Shown: one piece after another, positions 31,375-42,294 of the stretch
Numbering within the stretch: position 1 is the stretch's first letter
Layout: every line of letters begins with the position of its first letter
DNA from: Hyphomicrobiales bacterium
GTDB lineage: Bacteria > Pseudomonadota > Alphaproteobacteria > Rhizobiales > Rhizobiaceae
Direction: 5' to 3'
Length of the DNA stretch: 64,000 nt
Assembly: GCA_900467185.1 (NCBI GenBank)
Contig: UBPA01000017.1
Span: 62,001-126,000, forward strand
Notes under the pieces: generated by a model
Database searches by the model: none
Seen by the model: the letters and a program-made list of their open reading frames with translations, nothing else
What the model was told of the DNA's origin: nothing
Program-made: the position numbers and the translations under genes

Positions 31375-32460
31375 ATGTCCCGCGTCCTCGTTCTCATTCC
31401 TGCTTTCGCACTCGCCGCCGGCCTGGCCTCCGGTGCCGCCGCGGCTGGGCTGAAGGTCGGCGTCGTCGCCCCCGTCGAAGGGCCGCTTGCTCTGCTCGGG
31501 CGTCAGGTCCTCGAAGGCGCGCGGTTTCAGGCGGAGGCCCGCGGCTCCGAAGTGGTCGCCATTCCCGAGACCTGCGAGGCCAGCGACGCCGAGGCCCTGA
31601 AAGCCGCCGTCGCTGCGGCGGGCGCCGAGGCGCTCGTCGGCTTCCTCTGCACCGAAAGCCTCGACGCCGTTCTGCCGACGCTTGCCGGCACCGGCATCCC
31701 CGGCGTTACCTTGAGCGTCCGCTCCGATATCCTGATGGAAGATGCGCGCAAGAATGGCTGGCCGCTCTACCGGCTGGTGCCGAATGCGCGCAAGGAGGTC
31801 GAGAAGATCGCCAGCGTCATCCTCGATCGCTGGAAGGGCGAGCCCCTCGCCTTGATCGACGACGGCACGATCCACGGGCGCGATCTCGTGGAAGGCGTGC
31901 GGTCGGCTCTGGCCGAGGCGGGCATGACGCCCGTCTTCTCCGATACCTACCGCCCGGCGCAGGAGCAGCAGGTCAGCCTCGTGCGCCGCCTCGCCCGCAG
32001 CGGCGCGACCCATGTGCTGATCGGCGGCGACCGGAGCGATGCCGCAATCATCGCGCGCGATGCCCGCAGCGAAAAACTCGCACTGACGCTTCTGGGGGGC
32101 GAGGCGCTGGATGCGGCCGATCCGCCGGTCCCGCTGGCGGATGGCGTCCTCGCCGTCACGCTGCCGGAGGCGTCGACCCTGCCGCAGGCAGCCGCCACGG
32201 CGGCGGCGATGCGGTCCGCCAATATCGTGCCCGAAGGCTATGCCCTGCCTGCGTTCGCCGCCATGACCTTGCTGGAGCAGGCAAAAGACCGCGCGCTGAA
32301 GGACGGCACGCCGCTTGCCGACGCGCTGCCGAAGGCGCCCTACCCGACCGTCGTCGGACCCATCCGCTTCGATACCGGCCACGAGCTTGCCGACAATCCC
32401 TACAGACTGATGGAATGGCGCCAGGGCCGCTTTGTGGACGCGCCGTCGCCGGGCGAATGA
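31375..32460 (+). CDS. ABC transporter substrate-binding protein, branched-chain amino acid type
   Basis: Periplasmic binding protein of 361 residues with a signal peptide (MSRVLVLIPAFALAAGLASGAAAA). The body reads LKVGVVAPVEGPLALLGRQVLEGA, the fold opening of the LivJ-like family (Peripla_BP_6). No permease or ATPase genes are next to it, so it is an orphan binding component. The start ATG at 31375 gives a clean signal peptide; an upstream GTG would add eight residues. It is followed after 10 bases by the P1 peptidase gene, implying one operon. Confidence 0.85.
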   Translation: MSRVLVLIPAFALAAGLASGAAAAGLKVGVVAPVEGPLALLGRQVLEGARFQAEARGSEVVAIPETCEASDAEALKAAVAAAGAEALVGFLCTESLDAVLPTLAGTGIPGVTLSVRSDILMEDARKNGWPLYRLVPNARKEVEKIASVILDRWKGEPLALIDDGTIHGRDLVEGVRSALAEAGMTPVFSDTYRPAQEQQVSLVRRLARSGATHVLIGGDRSDAAIIARDARSEKLALTLLGGEALDAADPPVPLADGVLAVTLPEASTLPQAAATAAAMRSANIVPEGYALPAFAAMTLLEQAKDRALKDGTPLADALPKAPYPTVVGPIRFDTGHELADNPYRLMEWRQGRFVDAPSPGE

Positions 32461-32470
32461 GGGGCGCGAC

Positions 32471-33490
32471 ATGACGATGCGACGTGGACCCCGCAATGCG
32501 CTGACCGATGTTCCCGGACTGGCGGTCGGCCATGCGCAGGACGACAGGCTGAAGTCCGGCGTCACCGCCATCCTCTGCGATCCCCCGGCCGTCGGCGCCG
32601 TCTCGATCATCGGCGGCGCGCCCGGCACACGCGAAACAGACCTCTTGGAGCCGCACAACAGCGTGCAGACCGTGGATGCGCTCTGCCTTGCCGGCGGCTC
32701 CGCTTTCGGCCTCGATGCGGCGTCGGGCGTGCAGGCGGCGCTCCGCGCCATGGGGCGCGGGCTGAAGGTCGGGCCGGCCATCGTGCCGATCGTCCCGGCC
32801 GCCATCCTGTTCGATCTCAACAATGGCGGCGACAAGAACTGGGGCACCTATGCGCCCTATCGCGACCTCGGCTACACCGCCGCCATGGCCGCTGCGGACG
32901 AGGTCGCGACGGGCAGCGTCGGTGCCGGCACCGGCGCCAGCACCGCCACGGTCAAGGGCGGCCTCGGCACCGCGTCCACCGTCCTTGGCAACGGCATCAC
33001 CGTTGGAGCGCTCGCCGCCGTCAACCCGCTCGGCTCGGCGACCATCGGCGACACCGCCTGCTTCTGGGCGGCCCCTTTCGAGCTGGAGGACGAGTTCGGC
33101 GGGCTGGGCCTGCCCGTGCCCCTGCCGGAAAACGCGACGGCCATCCGCACGAAGCTCGATGCCGTCACGCCGATGGCCAACACGACGATCGCCGTGATCG
33201 CCACGGACGTCTCGCTGACCAAGGCCGAAGCCAAGCGCCTCGCCGTCGCCGCGCATGACGGCTTCTCCCGCGCTCTCTGGCCATCGCATACGCCGCTCGA
33301 TGGCGATCTGGTCTTTGCCCTCTCCACGGGCCGACGGCCCGGCAATCTCAGCCCCGCGGATTTTCTCGCACTCTGCGCCGCCGCTGCCGCCACGATGGCA
33401 CGTGCGATCGCGCGCGGCGTGCATGACGCGACCCCGGCTGAAGGCGACATCCGGCCTTGCTGGCGCGACCTGCGGCCCACGAAGCCCTGA
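32471..33490 (+). CDS. P1 (DmpA-type) family aminopeptidase
   Basis: Self-processing N-terminal-nucleophile hydrolase of the DmpA/P1 family, 339 residues. Motifs are NALTDVPGLAVGHA at the N-terminus, SVGAGTGASTATVKGGLGTAS in the middle and NPLGSATIGD. Members cut short peptides or amides with a free N-terminus after internal autocleavage before a serine or threonine. GAGGGG lies about 6 bases before the ATG at 32471. The pairing with a binding protein gene suggests uptake and use of a peptide or amide (inference). Confidence 0.9.
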   Translation: MTMRRGPRNALTDVPGLAVGHAQDDRLKSGVTAILCDPPAVGAVSIIGGAPGTRETDLLEPHNSVQTVDALCLAGGSAFGLDAASGVQAALRAMGRGLKVGPAIVPIVPAAILFDLNNGGDKNWGTYAPYRDLGYTAAMAAADEVATGSVGAGTGASTATVKGGLGTASTVLGNGITVGALAAVNPLGSATIGDTACFWAAPFELEDEFGGLGLPVPLPENATAIRTKLDAVTPMANTTIAVIATDVSLTKAEAKRLAVAAHDGFSRALWPSHTPLDGDLVFALSTGRRPGNLSPADFLALCAAAAATMARAIARGVHDATPAEGDIRPCWRDLRPTKP

Positions 33491-33621
33491 CAGCCCCACA
33501 TTGCCGGGCCCGTCCGCCAGTGCTACTGCAACAGCACTCGGACCGGAATCGGTTCAGGGAAGAATGATGCAGCCGCTTTCCTTGCATCGAAGCGAGGGAA
33601 ACGCGTCCCGGAGATTTGAGC

Positions 33622-34299
33622 ATGCCGCGTCCCATTCGTATCGCCCCGTCCATTCTCGCCTCCGATTTCTCGCGCCTTGGAGAAGAGGTGCGCGACGTCG
33701 TGGCGGCCGGCGCCGATTGGGTGCATCTCGATGTCATGGATGGCCATTTCGTACCCAACATCACCTTCGGCCCCGATGTCGTGAAGGCTCTGCGTCCCGT
33801 CACGGCCGCGCCCTTCGACTGCCACCTGATGATTTCCCCCGCCGATCCCTATCTCGAAGCCTTCGCCAAGGCCGGATGCGACAGCATCACCGTGCATGCC
33901 GAGGCCGGCCCGCATCTGCACCGATCGCTCCAGACGATCCGTGGCCTCGGCAAGAAGGCAGGCGTCGCCATCAACCCCGCCACGCCGGAGGCCACCGTCG
34001 AATACCTGCTCGATACCGTTGATCTCGTGCTGGTGATGACCGTCAATCCCGGATTCGGCGGCCAGAAATTCGTCGAGCCGACGCTCGACAAGATCCGCCG
34101 CGTCCGCAGCCTTATCGGTGACCGGCCGATCGACATCCAGGTCGATGGCGGTATCACAGAGGCGACGATCGCCACCGCCGCCGCCGCCGGCGCGAATGTC
34201 TTCGTCGCAGGGTCCGCGATCTATGGCGGCGGCTCGCCCGAAGCCTATCGCACCGCGATCGACACGCTCCGCGCGCTTGCGGAAGGCGGTCGCGGATGA
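33622..34299 (+). CDS. rpe: ribulose-phosphate 3-epimerase
   Basis: Epimerase of the pentose phosphate pathway (225 residues), interconverting ribulose-5-phosphate and xylulose-5-phosphate. Motifs are [43 protein letters not shown] and DIQVDGGI, a complete TIM-barrel active site. GGAG stands 8 bases before the ATG at 33622. The stop overlaps the next gene (ATGA). Confidence 0.96.
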   Translation: MPRPIRIAPSILASDFSRLGEEVRDVVAAGADWVHLDVMDGHFVPNITFGPDVVKALRPVTAAPFDCHLMISPADPYLEAFAKAGCDSITVHAEAGPHLHRSLQTIRGLGKKAGVAINPATPEATVEYLLDTVDLVLVMTVNPGFGGQKFVEPTLDKIRRVRSLIGDRPIDIQVDGGITEATIATAAAAGANVFVAGSAIYGGGSPEAYRTAIDTLRALAEGGRG

Positions 34300-34877
34300 C
34301 CAGCGACGGCGGCCCGGCGCGGCTGCCGACGGGCACGCCGCATCCGAGCCTAAGCATGGTGGTCGCAGATCGGTTGCGTGCCGGCTGGCAAGACACGCGA
34401 CGCCACCTCTTCCTCGCACCGGTCTGGGGGCTCACGATGTCGCTTTGCGCCCTCGCCTCCCTGTTCCTGTACGGGCGGGCCGGGACCGGTCATAGCGTCT
34501 CGGTCCTGACCCTCTATTTCTTCGGCGGCATGCTCGCCTTTCCGATGAGCGTATTCCTCTCGCGGGCGCTGGCGTTCGGACGGCGTGCCGAAACGCGCTT
34601 TGCCGGCACCTTTCTCTGCCTGACCCTTCTGACGATCGGCATGACGGCCTTTCTGTTCGCCATGCAGTATCGCCTGTTCTTCGCCCGCTGGCATGCGCCG
34701 TTTGCCACCCGCATCTGGTTCTACCAGTTCGCGTTCACCAGTGCGGGCGCCGTCTACCAGTTCATCGTCATGGGCGTGCGGCTCTACATGCCGATCGGGC
34801 TTCCGGCACTTCTCGGCATGAGCCTGTGGCTGACGCGGGAGCGCAGGCACGAGAGCGGAAACACCGTTCGGCGTTGA
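34296..34877 (+). CDS. integral membrane protein of unknown function
   Basis: Protein of 193 residues with about four membrane segments (near residues 43-60, 68-90, 103-122 and 137-160) and a basic C-terminus. I do not recognise the family. It starts within the rpe stop (ATGA) and precedes purB by 61 bases. Translational coupling to rpe is likely, but nothing else indicates function. Confidence 0.75.
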   Translation: MTSDGGPARLPTGTPHPSLSMVVADRLRAGWQDTRRHLFLAPVWGLTMSLCALASLFLYGRAGTGHSVSVLTLYFFGGMLAFPMSVFLSRALAFGRRAETRFAGTFLCLTLLTIGMTAFLFAMQYRLFFARWHAPFATRIWFYQFAFTSAGAVYQFIVMGVRLYMPIGLPALLGMSLWLTRERRHESGNTVRR

Positions 34878-34938
34878 GCTTGCCGGACATCTTTGATAGA
34901 GGCTCGGCCAACGATATCCGAGAGAAAGCTGACAGCCG

Positions 34939-36240
<1,302 letters not shown>

Positions 36241-36270
36241 GGCCTGACGCCGCTCCATCCCGAATGGCAG

Positions 36271-36302
36271 GATCGGTCGCCTTCGATAGAATGCGACCGA
36301 TC
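36271..36302 (+). terminator. hairpin downstream of purB
   Basis: Perfect 10-bp stem GATCGGTCGC / GCGACCGATC (36271-36280, 36293-36302) with a 12-base loop, 30 bases after the purB stop. It lacks a T-run, so it may stabilise the 3' end rather than terminate by itself. Confidence 0.45.
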
Positions 36303-36379
36303 TTCGCAAGGCTTTGGTGAAGGCTTCCCGATAGTTTGTAAACTGCAGCTAACATGCAGACGAGGGGAGCAGCACCGAC

Positions 36380-36682
36380 ATGCCGGCACAAATGGGTATG
36401 GAACGAGAGACGCGGTCCCGCACCAAGCTCACGGCTCGCGTTACGTGCCGGGAAAAGACGAGCTCGGGCACCGTGGTCGATCTATCGGATGCTGGCATGA
36501 GCCTGCAACTGGCCTACGATATCAAGGCGACCCAGGGCCAGGCGGTCATCATCGAGACCGAAGAGCTCGGGCGTCTGAACGGCATGGTGCAGTGGGCGCG
36601 GGGCGACCAGATCGGCGTTCGCCTGATGACCTCGTCCAACACCAGCGCCAAGATCGCGTCCTACTACAAGTTTTTCCGGTAG
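36380..36682 (+). CDS. PilZ domain protein
   Basis: Single PilZ domain of 100 residues, a family that binds cyclic di-GMP. The second binding motif VDLSDAGMSL (DxSxxG) is intact; the first motif is an arginine-rich ERETRSRTKL segment preceding it. Such stand-alone PilZ proteins act as c-di-GMP receptors. A GGDEF-EAL protein is encoded about 700 bases downstream, so the pair may belong to one signalling circuit (inference). Confidence 0.88.
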   Translation: MPAQMGMERETRSRTKLTARVTCREKTSSGTVVDLSDAGMSLQLAYDIKATQGQAVIIETEELGRLNGMVQWARGDQIGVRLMTSSNTSAKIASYYKFFR

Positions 36683-36767
36683 ATGGCGCGCCCGGCAGGC
36701 CGCAAACGCGGTGCGTGACGCCCGCAGGTCTTGACAACGAAGGCAGGCCGACGCACATCGCGAAACC

Positions 36768-37325
36768 ATGAAAGCTTCGGAAGCAGACATCCTCATCGTC
36801 CCCGGATACACCAATTCCGGCCCGGATCACTGGCAGACACGCTGGGAAAGCAAGCTCGCCTCGGCACGGCGCGTCGAACAGGCAGAGTGGGTGAAGCCCG
36901 TGCGCGAGGATTGGGTCGCACGGATGAACGAGGAGATCGCGGCGGCAACGAAGCCCGTCGTTATCGTTGCGCACTCCCTCGGCGTCGCCACGGCCGTGCA
37001 TGCCATTTCCAAGGAAAACCAGCACAAGATCGCCGGCGCCTTCTTCGTCGCGCCACCGGATGTCGAGAACCCGAAGATCCGCCCGAAACATCTGATGACG
37101 TTCGGCCCCTACCCGCGCGACCCGCTACCCTTCCCCTCCATGATCGTCGCCAGCCGCAACGATCATTTCGGCTCCTACGAGCATGCCGGCGATATCGCCA
37201 ATGCCTGGGGCTCCATCCTCGTGGATGCGGGGGAGTCCGGCCATCTCAATGCCAAATCGGGCCACGGCCCCTGGCCCGAGGGCACGATGGTCTTTGCGCA
37301 GTTTCTCAGCCGCCTAAAGCCTTGA
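36768..37325 (+). CDS. RBBP9/YdeN family serine hydrolase
   Basis: Small alpha/beta hydrolase of 185 residues. Family motifs are ILIVPGYTNSGPDHWQ at the N-terminus, the nucleophile elbow VAHSLGV, an aspartate in ASRNDHF and histidine in ESGHLNAKSG. No signal peptide. The physiological substrate of bacterial YdeN-type proteins is unknown. Confidence 0.92.
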   Translation: MKASEADILIVPGYTNSGPDHWQTRWESKLASARRVEQAEWVKPVREDWVARMNEEIAAATKPVVIVAHSLGVATAVHAISKENQHKIAGAFFVAPPDVENPKIRPKHLMTFGPYPRDPLPFPSMIVASRNDHFGSYEHAGDIANAWGSILVDAGESGHLNAKSGHGPWPEGTMVFAQFLSRLKP

Positions 37326-37414
37326 CTTACCGCAATATCTGGGTGAATCCTGATCAATGGAAAGGTGCCTGAAGACGAAACCGTCTCGGGCGATACTCCC
37401 CGGGCTGGGCGGAC

Positions 37415-39268
37415 GTGGATGTGACGAGCGAACCTGGCAGCCAGAGCGACCGCGCTCCCCTCGACACGGTTCCGCCGGAAGAGGTTTCCCGGCGCCTGAG
37501 GCTCGCACTCGACGTCTCCAAGATCGGCGTGTTCGATGCGGATCTGGAAACCGGGCGCGTCACGCGCGATGCCGTTCTCATGCAGATTTTCGGCTACGGC
37601 GATCAGCCGGACGAGGATGAAGGCGACCTTCTCGAAAAAACGCTCCATCCTGATGACCGCGAACGAACCTGGGCGGCGATCGATGCGGGAATCGCCTCCG
37701 GCGAGCCCTTCGTCAACGCGTTCCGGATCATCCGACCCGATGGCGAGGTGCGCTACATCCGCTCCCGCTCCGTCACGTTCCGCGATGGGAAAGGCCACCA
37801 CCGGCTGCTCGGCGCCAATTGGGATGTCACGGACGACGTCATGCTGCAGCAGAGCCTCGAACAGGCCCGCACACTGTCGGAGACCCGGTACGAGGCACTG
37901 GAAGGCGCCTGGCGCGAGATCGAGCGTCGCGCCCTGCAGGACCAGCTCACGGGCCTTGCGAACCGGCACGCTCTCCTGCGATGGCTGGACGGTCTTCCCG
38001 CTCCCCCGGACAGTTCCCGTCCCGTGCACGCCGTCCTGCATATCGATCTCTCCCGCTTCAAGGAGATCAACGATACGCTCGGCCACAGGGCGGGCGACGC
38101 CGCCATCGTTCACGTGGCCGGCCTGCTGGAAAGATTGCGTTTTCAGGACGAATGGCTCGCGCGCATCGGCGGCGACGAGTTCGCTCTCGTGCTCGCGGCC
38201 GGCGAGCGTTCGGAGAAGGCCGCAGAGATCGCGGACGAGGTCATCCGCATCCTCGAAGCCCCCATTCCCTGCGACGGTCACCTCTGTCGCTGCGGCGTCA
38301 GCATCGGCCTGTCCCGAACCGGCGACGATGTGGGCGGGCGCCAGGCGCTGATCAATGCGGCGATCGCCCTGTCCTCTGCCAAGGCGCAGAAGGGCAGCCG
38401 CACCGTTCTCTTCACCGCGGAACTGGAGAACCGCAACCGCGCGATCAAGCAGACGGCAGACGACATCCTGCGCGGTCTGGACGATGACGCATTCATGCCG
38501 TTCTACCAGCTGCAGTTCGATGCGAAGACGCTCGAGGTCTGCGGTGTCGAAACCCTGGCACGGTGGCAGCATCCGCAGCACGGGGTTCTTGCTCCGGACC
38601 GCTTTCTGAAGATCGCCGAGGACATCGATGCGATGTGGCGCATCGACCGGTCGATTGCGGAGAAAGCCTGCGCGGACTTTATGCGCTGGAGGCTTGAAGG
38701 TCTCGGCGTGCCGCGCATGTCCGTCAACATTTCCGCCCGTCGCCTCCTCGATCCGCAATTGCTCGCCTCCTTCCCGACGAAGAACCTTCCCAAAGGCACC
38801 TTCGTTTTCGAGATGCTCGAATCGATCTTTCTCGACGCGCTCGACGGCGAGATGGCGAAAGCCATCGACCGCATCCGCAAGGCCGGCATCGCCATCGAGA
38901 TCGACGACTTCGGCACCGGCCATGCCTCCGTGCTCGGCCTGACCACGCTTCACCCCAAGCGGCTGAAGATCGATCGCGCGCTCATTGCCCCGCTCACGCG
39001 CGGCGAACGCCATCGCCGCCTTATCGCCGCGATCGTCGAAATGGGTCATGCGCTCGAGATCGAGATCGTCGCGGAAGGCGTGGAGACGCAAGCGCAGATC
39101 GATCTGCTCCGGACGATGGGATGCGACGTCCTGCAAGGCTATGCCCTCGCCCGCCCCATGGCGGCTTCGGACATCGAAGCTCTCCTGCGGGCACGCGCGG
39201 CGGCAGCCGCCGATACACCGCACCGGACGGAGGGGGCTCCTCCTGCCGCGACAGAACCTGCGCCATGA
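37415..39268 (+). CDS. PAS-GGDEF-EAL cyclic di-GMP protein
   Basis: Cytoplasmic protein of 617 residues with a PAS domain (about 30-150), a GGDEF domain (motif GGDEF at 252-256) and an EAL domain starting with VETLARW (E379 in place of EAL's glutamate). The EAL catalytic set looks complete: NISARRL, FEMLES, DDFGTG, LKIDR, AEGVET and LQGY. So both synthesis and breakdown of c-di-GMP are possible. Start is a GTG at 37415 (a GTG at 37421 is an alternative), with a poor ribosome site. The C-terminal 25 residues are Ala/Pro-rich. Confidence 0.92.
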   Translation: MDVTSEPGSQSDRAPLDTVPPEEVSRRLRLALDVSKIGVFDADLETGRVTRDAVLMQIFGYGDQPDEDEGDLLEKTLHPDDRERTWAAIDAGIASGEPFVNAFRIIRPDGEVRYIRSRSVTFRDGKGHHRLLGANWDVTDDVMLQQSLEQARTLSETRYEALEGAWREIERRALQDQLTGLANRHALLRWLDGLPAPPDSSRPVHAVLHIDLSRFKEINDTLGHRAGDAAIVHVAGLLERLRFQDEWLARIGGDEFALVLAAGERSEKAAEIADEVIRILEAPIPCDGHLCRCGVSIGLSRTGDDVGGRQALINAAIALSSAKAQKGSRTVLFTAELENRNRAIKQTADDILRGLDDDAFMPFYQLQFDAKTLEVCGVETLARWQHPQHGVLAPDRFLKIAEDIDAMWRIDRSIAEKACADFMRWRLEGLGVPRMSVNISARRLLDPQLLASFPTKNLPKGTFVFEMLESIFLDALDGEMAKAIDRIRKAGIAIEIDDFGTGHASVLGLTTLHPKRLKIDRALIAPLTRGERHRRLIAAIVEMGHALEIEIVAEGVETQAQIDLLRTMGCDVLQGYALARPMAASDIEALLRARAAAAADTPHRTEGAPPAATEPAP

Positions 39269-39280
39269 GGCTGGCGCAGG
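39257..39280 (+). terminator. hairpin overlapping the GGDEF-EAL stop
   Basis: CCTGCGCC / GGCGCAGG (39257-39264, 39273-39280) with an 8-base loop spans the stop codon. There is no T-run. It might help to end the transcript before purC, but this is weak. Confidence 0.3.
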
Positions 39281-39439
39281 CCTGCAATGCAGCGATCCAC
39301 CCGTGCCTTTCCCGCAGACAGATGAGACGCCGATTGTGAAATGGTTTCTTTTCCGCTATGGACCCGGGAGAAAACACGCCCGACTGCACCAACGAAAAGG
39401 CGCCTCTCCCAGCGCCTGCAACAATAAGAGACAGAGTCT

Positions 39440-40204
39440 ATGAACCGTCGCCGCCGAATCTATGAAGGCAAGGCCAAGATCCTTTATGAGGGCCCGGAGC
39501 CAGGCACGCTGATCCAGTTCTTCAAGGACGATGCAACGGCCTTCAACAAGAAGAAGCATGACGTCATCGACGGCAAGGGCGTGCTGAACAACCGGATTTC
39601 GGAATATATCTTCACGCACCTGAACCGCATCGGCATTCCCACGCACTTCATCCGCCGCCTGAACATGCGCGAGCAGTTGATCAAGGAAGTCGAGATCATC
39701 CCGCTCGAGATCGTCGTGCGCAACGTTGCCGCCGGCTCGCTGTCCAAGCGCCTGGGCATCGAGGAAGGCACAGTCCTGCCGCGCTCGATCATCGAGTTCT
39801 ATTACAAGGCCGATGCGCTGGACGACCCGATGGTCTCCGAAGAACACATCACGGCCTTCGGCTGGGCGAGCCCCCAGGAACTCGATGACGTGATGGCGCT
39901 CGCCATCCGCGTCAACGACTTCCTGACTGGCCTGTTTCTCGGCGTCGGCATCCAGCTGGTCGATTTCAAGATCGAGTGCGGACGTCTGTTCGAAGGCGAT
40001 ATGATGCGCATCATCCTTGCCGACGAGATCTCGCCGGACAGCTGCCGTCTGTGGGACGTCGAGACCAAGGAAAAGATGGACAAGGACCGCTTCCGCCGCG
40101 ACATGGGCGGGCTGGTCGAAGCCTATCAGGAAGTCGCCCGCCGTCTCGGCATCATGAATGAGAACGAGCCGCCCCGCGGCACCGGTCCGGTTCTGGTCAA
40201 GTAA
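39440..40204 (+). CDS. purC: phosphoribosylaminoimidazole-succinocarboxamide synthase
   Basis: SAICAR synthetase (254 residues) joining aspartate to CAIR in purine synthesis. Motifs are [24 protein letters not shown] and [23 protein letters not shown] lies just before the ATG. First gene of purC-purS-small ORF-purQ. Confidence 0.97.
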   Translation: MNRRRRIYEGKAKILYEGPEPGTLIQFFKDDATAFNKKKHDVIDGKGVLNNRISEYIFTHLNRIGIPTHFIRRLNMREQLIKEVEIIPLEIVVRNVAAGSLSKRLGIEEGTVLPRSIIEFYYKADALDDPMVSEEHITAFGWASPQELDDVMALAIRVNDFLTGLFLGVGIQLVDFKIECGRLFEGDMMRIILADEISPDSCRLWDVETKEKMDKDRFRRDMGGLVEAYQEVARRLGIMNENEPPRGTGPVLVK

Positions 40205-40247
40205 GCCGCCAGAACCCGAGAGCATCCAGTTTCGAGGAAAACGACAA

Positions 40248-40490
40248 GTGATCACCGCACGCGTAACCGTAACGCTCAAGAACGGCGTTCTCGACCCGCA
40301 GGGCAAGGCAATCGAAGGCGCGCTCGGCGCCCTCGGTTTTCAAGGCATCGGCCAGGTTCGCCAGGGCAAGGTGTTCGACCTCAAGGTCGATACCGACGAC
40401 CGCGCGAAGGCCGAAACCGACGTAAAAGCCATGTGCGATAAGCTGTTGGCAAACACCGTGATCGAGAACTATACTATCTCCCTCGACTGA
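40248..40490 (+). CDS. purS: phosphoribosylformylglycinamidine synthase subunit PurS
   Basis: PurS (80 residues), the small bridging subunit of the three-part FGAM synthase (PurS-PurQ-PurL). The sequence ARVTVTLKNGVLDPQGKAIEGAL and VRQGKVFDL are typical. The GTG at 40248 is preceded by GAGGAAA. The separate purS and purQ genes confirm the small PurL type. Confidence 0.95.
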   Translation: MITARVTVTLKNGVLDPQGKAIEGALGALGFQGIGQVRQGKVFDLKVDTDDRAKAETDVKAMCDKLLANTVIENYTISLD

Positions 40491-40508
40491 AGGTTGCGGG
40501 AGAGTGGC

Positions 40509-40766
40509 ATGGCAGAGGTCACGAATGAACTGATGTACGAGTTGCTGAAGGGGTTTCATCAGCGGTTCGACAAGCTGGATCTGTCCATCGGTGAACTGAA
40601 GAGCGAGATGCAGAGCATGCGTGGCACGCTCGTTTCCGTTCAGCAGGACATTCATAACATCTACGGCGTCCTCGGACGCCACGAGACCCGTCTCGACCGC
40701 ATTGAAAACCGCCTTGAGCTGCGTGAGCTGGCCGAGGCACAGGCAAGGTTCGAACCGCATCCATGA
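40509..40766 (+). CDS. small coiled-coil protein inside the pur operon
   Basis: Protein of 85 residues, not recognised. It is strongly helical with heptad-like spacing, for example [22 protein letters not shown] and [18 protein letters not shown]. No cysteines or membrane segments. It lies between purS (18 bases) and purQ, and its stop overlaps the purQ start by four bases (ATGA), so purQ translation may depend on it. GGGAGAG precedes the ATG at 40509. A role as a coupling or oligomerisation peptide is speculation. Confidence 0.75.
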   Translation: MAEVTNELMYELLKGFHQRFDKLDLSIGELKSEMQSMRGTLVSVQQDIHNIYGVLGRHETRLDRIENRLELRELAEAQARFEPHP

Positions 40767-41434
40767 AGTCCGCCGTCGTTCAGCTCCCCGGTCTCAACCG
40801 CGACCGTGACATGATCACCGCCCTGACCATGATCTCCGGCAAGCCGCCGGTCACGATCTGGCAGACGGAAACCGAAATTCCGGATGTCGATCTGATCGTC
40901 ATTCCCGGCGGCTTCTCCTACGGCGACTATCTGCGTTGCGGCGCCATTGCCGCCCGCATGCCCGTCATGCAGGCGATCAAGGCCAAGGCGGAACAGGGCG
41001 TGCGCGTGCTGGGCGTCTGCAATGGCTTTCAGATCCTGCTGGAGGCTGGCCTGCTGCCGGGCGCGCTGATGCGCAATGCCTCGCTGAAGTTCGTCTGCAA
41101 GGAAATCAAGCTCGAAGTGGTCAACGCCTCGACGGACTTCACCCGCGCCTACGCGGAAGGCCAGATCATCCGCTGCCCGGTTGCCCATCACGACGGCAAT
41201 TATTTCGCCGATGCGGAAACGCTGAAGGAGATCGAAGGCAATGGTCAGGTCGTCTTCCGCTATGCGGCCGGCACCAATCCGAACGGCTCGATGAACGATA
41301 TCGCAGCCGTAACCAATGCCCGTGGCAACGTTCTCGGCATGATGCCGCACCCGGAAAACCTGATCGAAGCCGCGCATGGCGGCTCGGACGGTCGCGCCTT
41401 GTTCGCCTCGGCGCTCGACGTCATCGCGGCCTGA
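40763..41434 (+). CDS. purQ: phosphoribosylformylglycinamidine synthase subunit PurQ
   Basis: Glutaminase subunit of FGAM synthase (223 residues). It is a class I amidotransferase with the nucleophile in GVCNGFQ and the His/Glu pair in MMPHPEN. Also seen are [14 protein letters not shown] and VAHHDGNYF. It delivers ammonia to PurL, encoded about 3 kb downstream. Confidence 0.96.
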   Translation: MKSAVVQLPGLNRDRDMITALTMISGKPPVTIWQTETEIPDVDLIVIPGGFSYGDYLRCGAIAARMPVMQAIKAKAEQGVRVLGVCNGFQILLEAGLLPGALMRNASLKFVCKEIKLEVVNASTDFTRAYAEGQIIRCPVAHHDGNYFADAETLKEIEGNGQVVFRYAAGTNPNGSMNDIAAVTNARGNVLGMMPHPENLIEAAHGGSDGRALFASALDVIAA

Positions 41435-41498
41435 TCATCGGCCGCGATCCTCTCCGACACAGCGCCCGGCGTGGCCGGCCCCATATCGAGATCCAGCG

Positions 41499-41888
41499 AT
41501 GAATCCTGCCTGCCTGTCGTCCATCGCTGCCGCCATCGCGGCTCTTCTCTCCGGCTGTCAGTCGGCACCGGAGCCGGCACCCGTTCGCAACGTCGCGGCC
41601 CTGCCGACGATGGAGCGCATTGCGCTCAGCGCCAATGCCTGCTGGTTCAAATCGGGCGATGCTGCGTTCAAGTCCTATCGGCTGGCACCGGAACTCAATT
41701 CTTTCTCCGGTCGCCCGCGCATCCTGCTCGTCAAGCGCAACAATCCCGAAGCCCGGCCGCTCGCCGTCATCCAGGCGGAAGGCCATCCGGCCAAGGTCGA
41801 TGCGTTCGGCCCCCTGTTCAGCGAACCGGTCGGCGCGCGCATGACGGGTGACATCAAGCGCTGGATGGCCGGCGAAAAAGGCTGCTGA
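41499..41888 (+). CDS. small lipoprotein of unknown function
   Basis: Lipoprotein of 129 residues with signal sequence MNPACLSSIAAAIAALLSGC; the lipobox LLSGC places the acylated cysteine at residue 20. The mature part contains NACWFKSGDAAFKSYR and a C-terminal RWMAGEKGC. Function unknown. The start at 41499 gives a normal signal; the longer upstream frame is a shadow of purQ. Confidence 0.75.
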   Translation: MNPACLSSIAAAIAALLSGCQSAPEPAPVRNVAALPTMERIALSANACWFKSGDAAFKSYRLAPELNSFSGRPRILLVKRNNPEARPLAVIQAEGHPAKVDAFGPLFSEPVGARMTGDIKRWMAGEKGC

Positions 41889-42018
41889 TCCGAGGTCTCA
41901 CCGTCTCGCACCCGCCCTACGCGCCTTTCCTGCTCCGCCCCCTCGCGTGGGTCACGCCGACAATCTCTGCAGCGGAGTCCATCGCGTGACCTGCTGCCGG
42001 GAATGAGTAGCACGTCAA

Positions 42019-42294
42019 TCACTCGATGAAGTAGGACTTGCCCAGCTCCTCGCGGACCTCCCAGCGCGTCAGGCCGATGTCCTTCAGCTGATCGTCCGTC
42101 AGGTCCCTCAGCACGAGCCGTCCCGCACGCTTCATCCGCCAATCGGCAAATCCCTCCCACATCCGTCTGAAAAAGCCTTGCCGGCTCTGGATCGGTCGGG
42201 AAAGCATGTCGCCGCTCGACCGGAACAACCGTTCGCGCTCGAATCCGTCCGGGTACATTGTAGCAATTGTATCATTATAGTGACTGATCGACAT
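42019..42294 (-). CDS. DUF1127 small arginine-rich protein
   Basis: Protein of 91 residues ending in the DUF1127 domain (MKRAGRLVLRDLTDDQLKDIGLTRWEVREEL). DUF1127 proteins are common in rhizobia and have been linked to RNA and phosphate/carbon metabolism in Agrobacterium. AAGGAG stands 8 bases before the ATG at 42294. It is divergent from the MocR gene, and two ATTGTA motifs that belong to the same motif family as the MocR promoter lie in its first codons. Confidence 0.85.
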   Translation of the reverse strand: MSISHYNDTIATMYPDGFERERLFRSSGDMLSRPIQSRQGFFRRMWEGFADWRMKRAGRLVLRDLTDDQLKDIGLTRWEVREELGKSYFIE

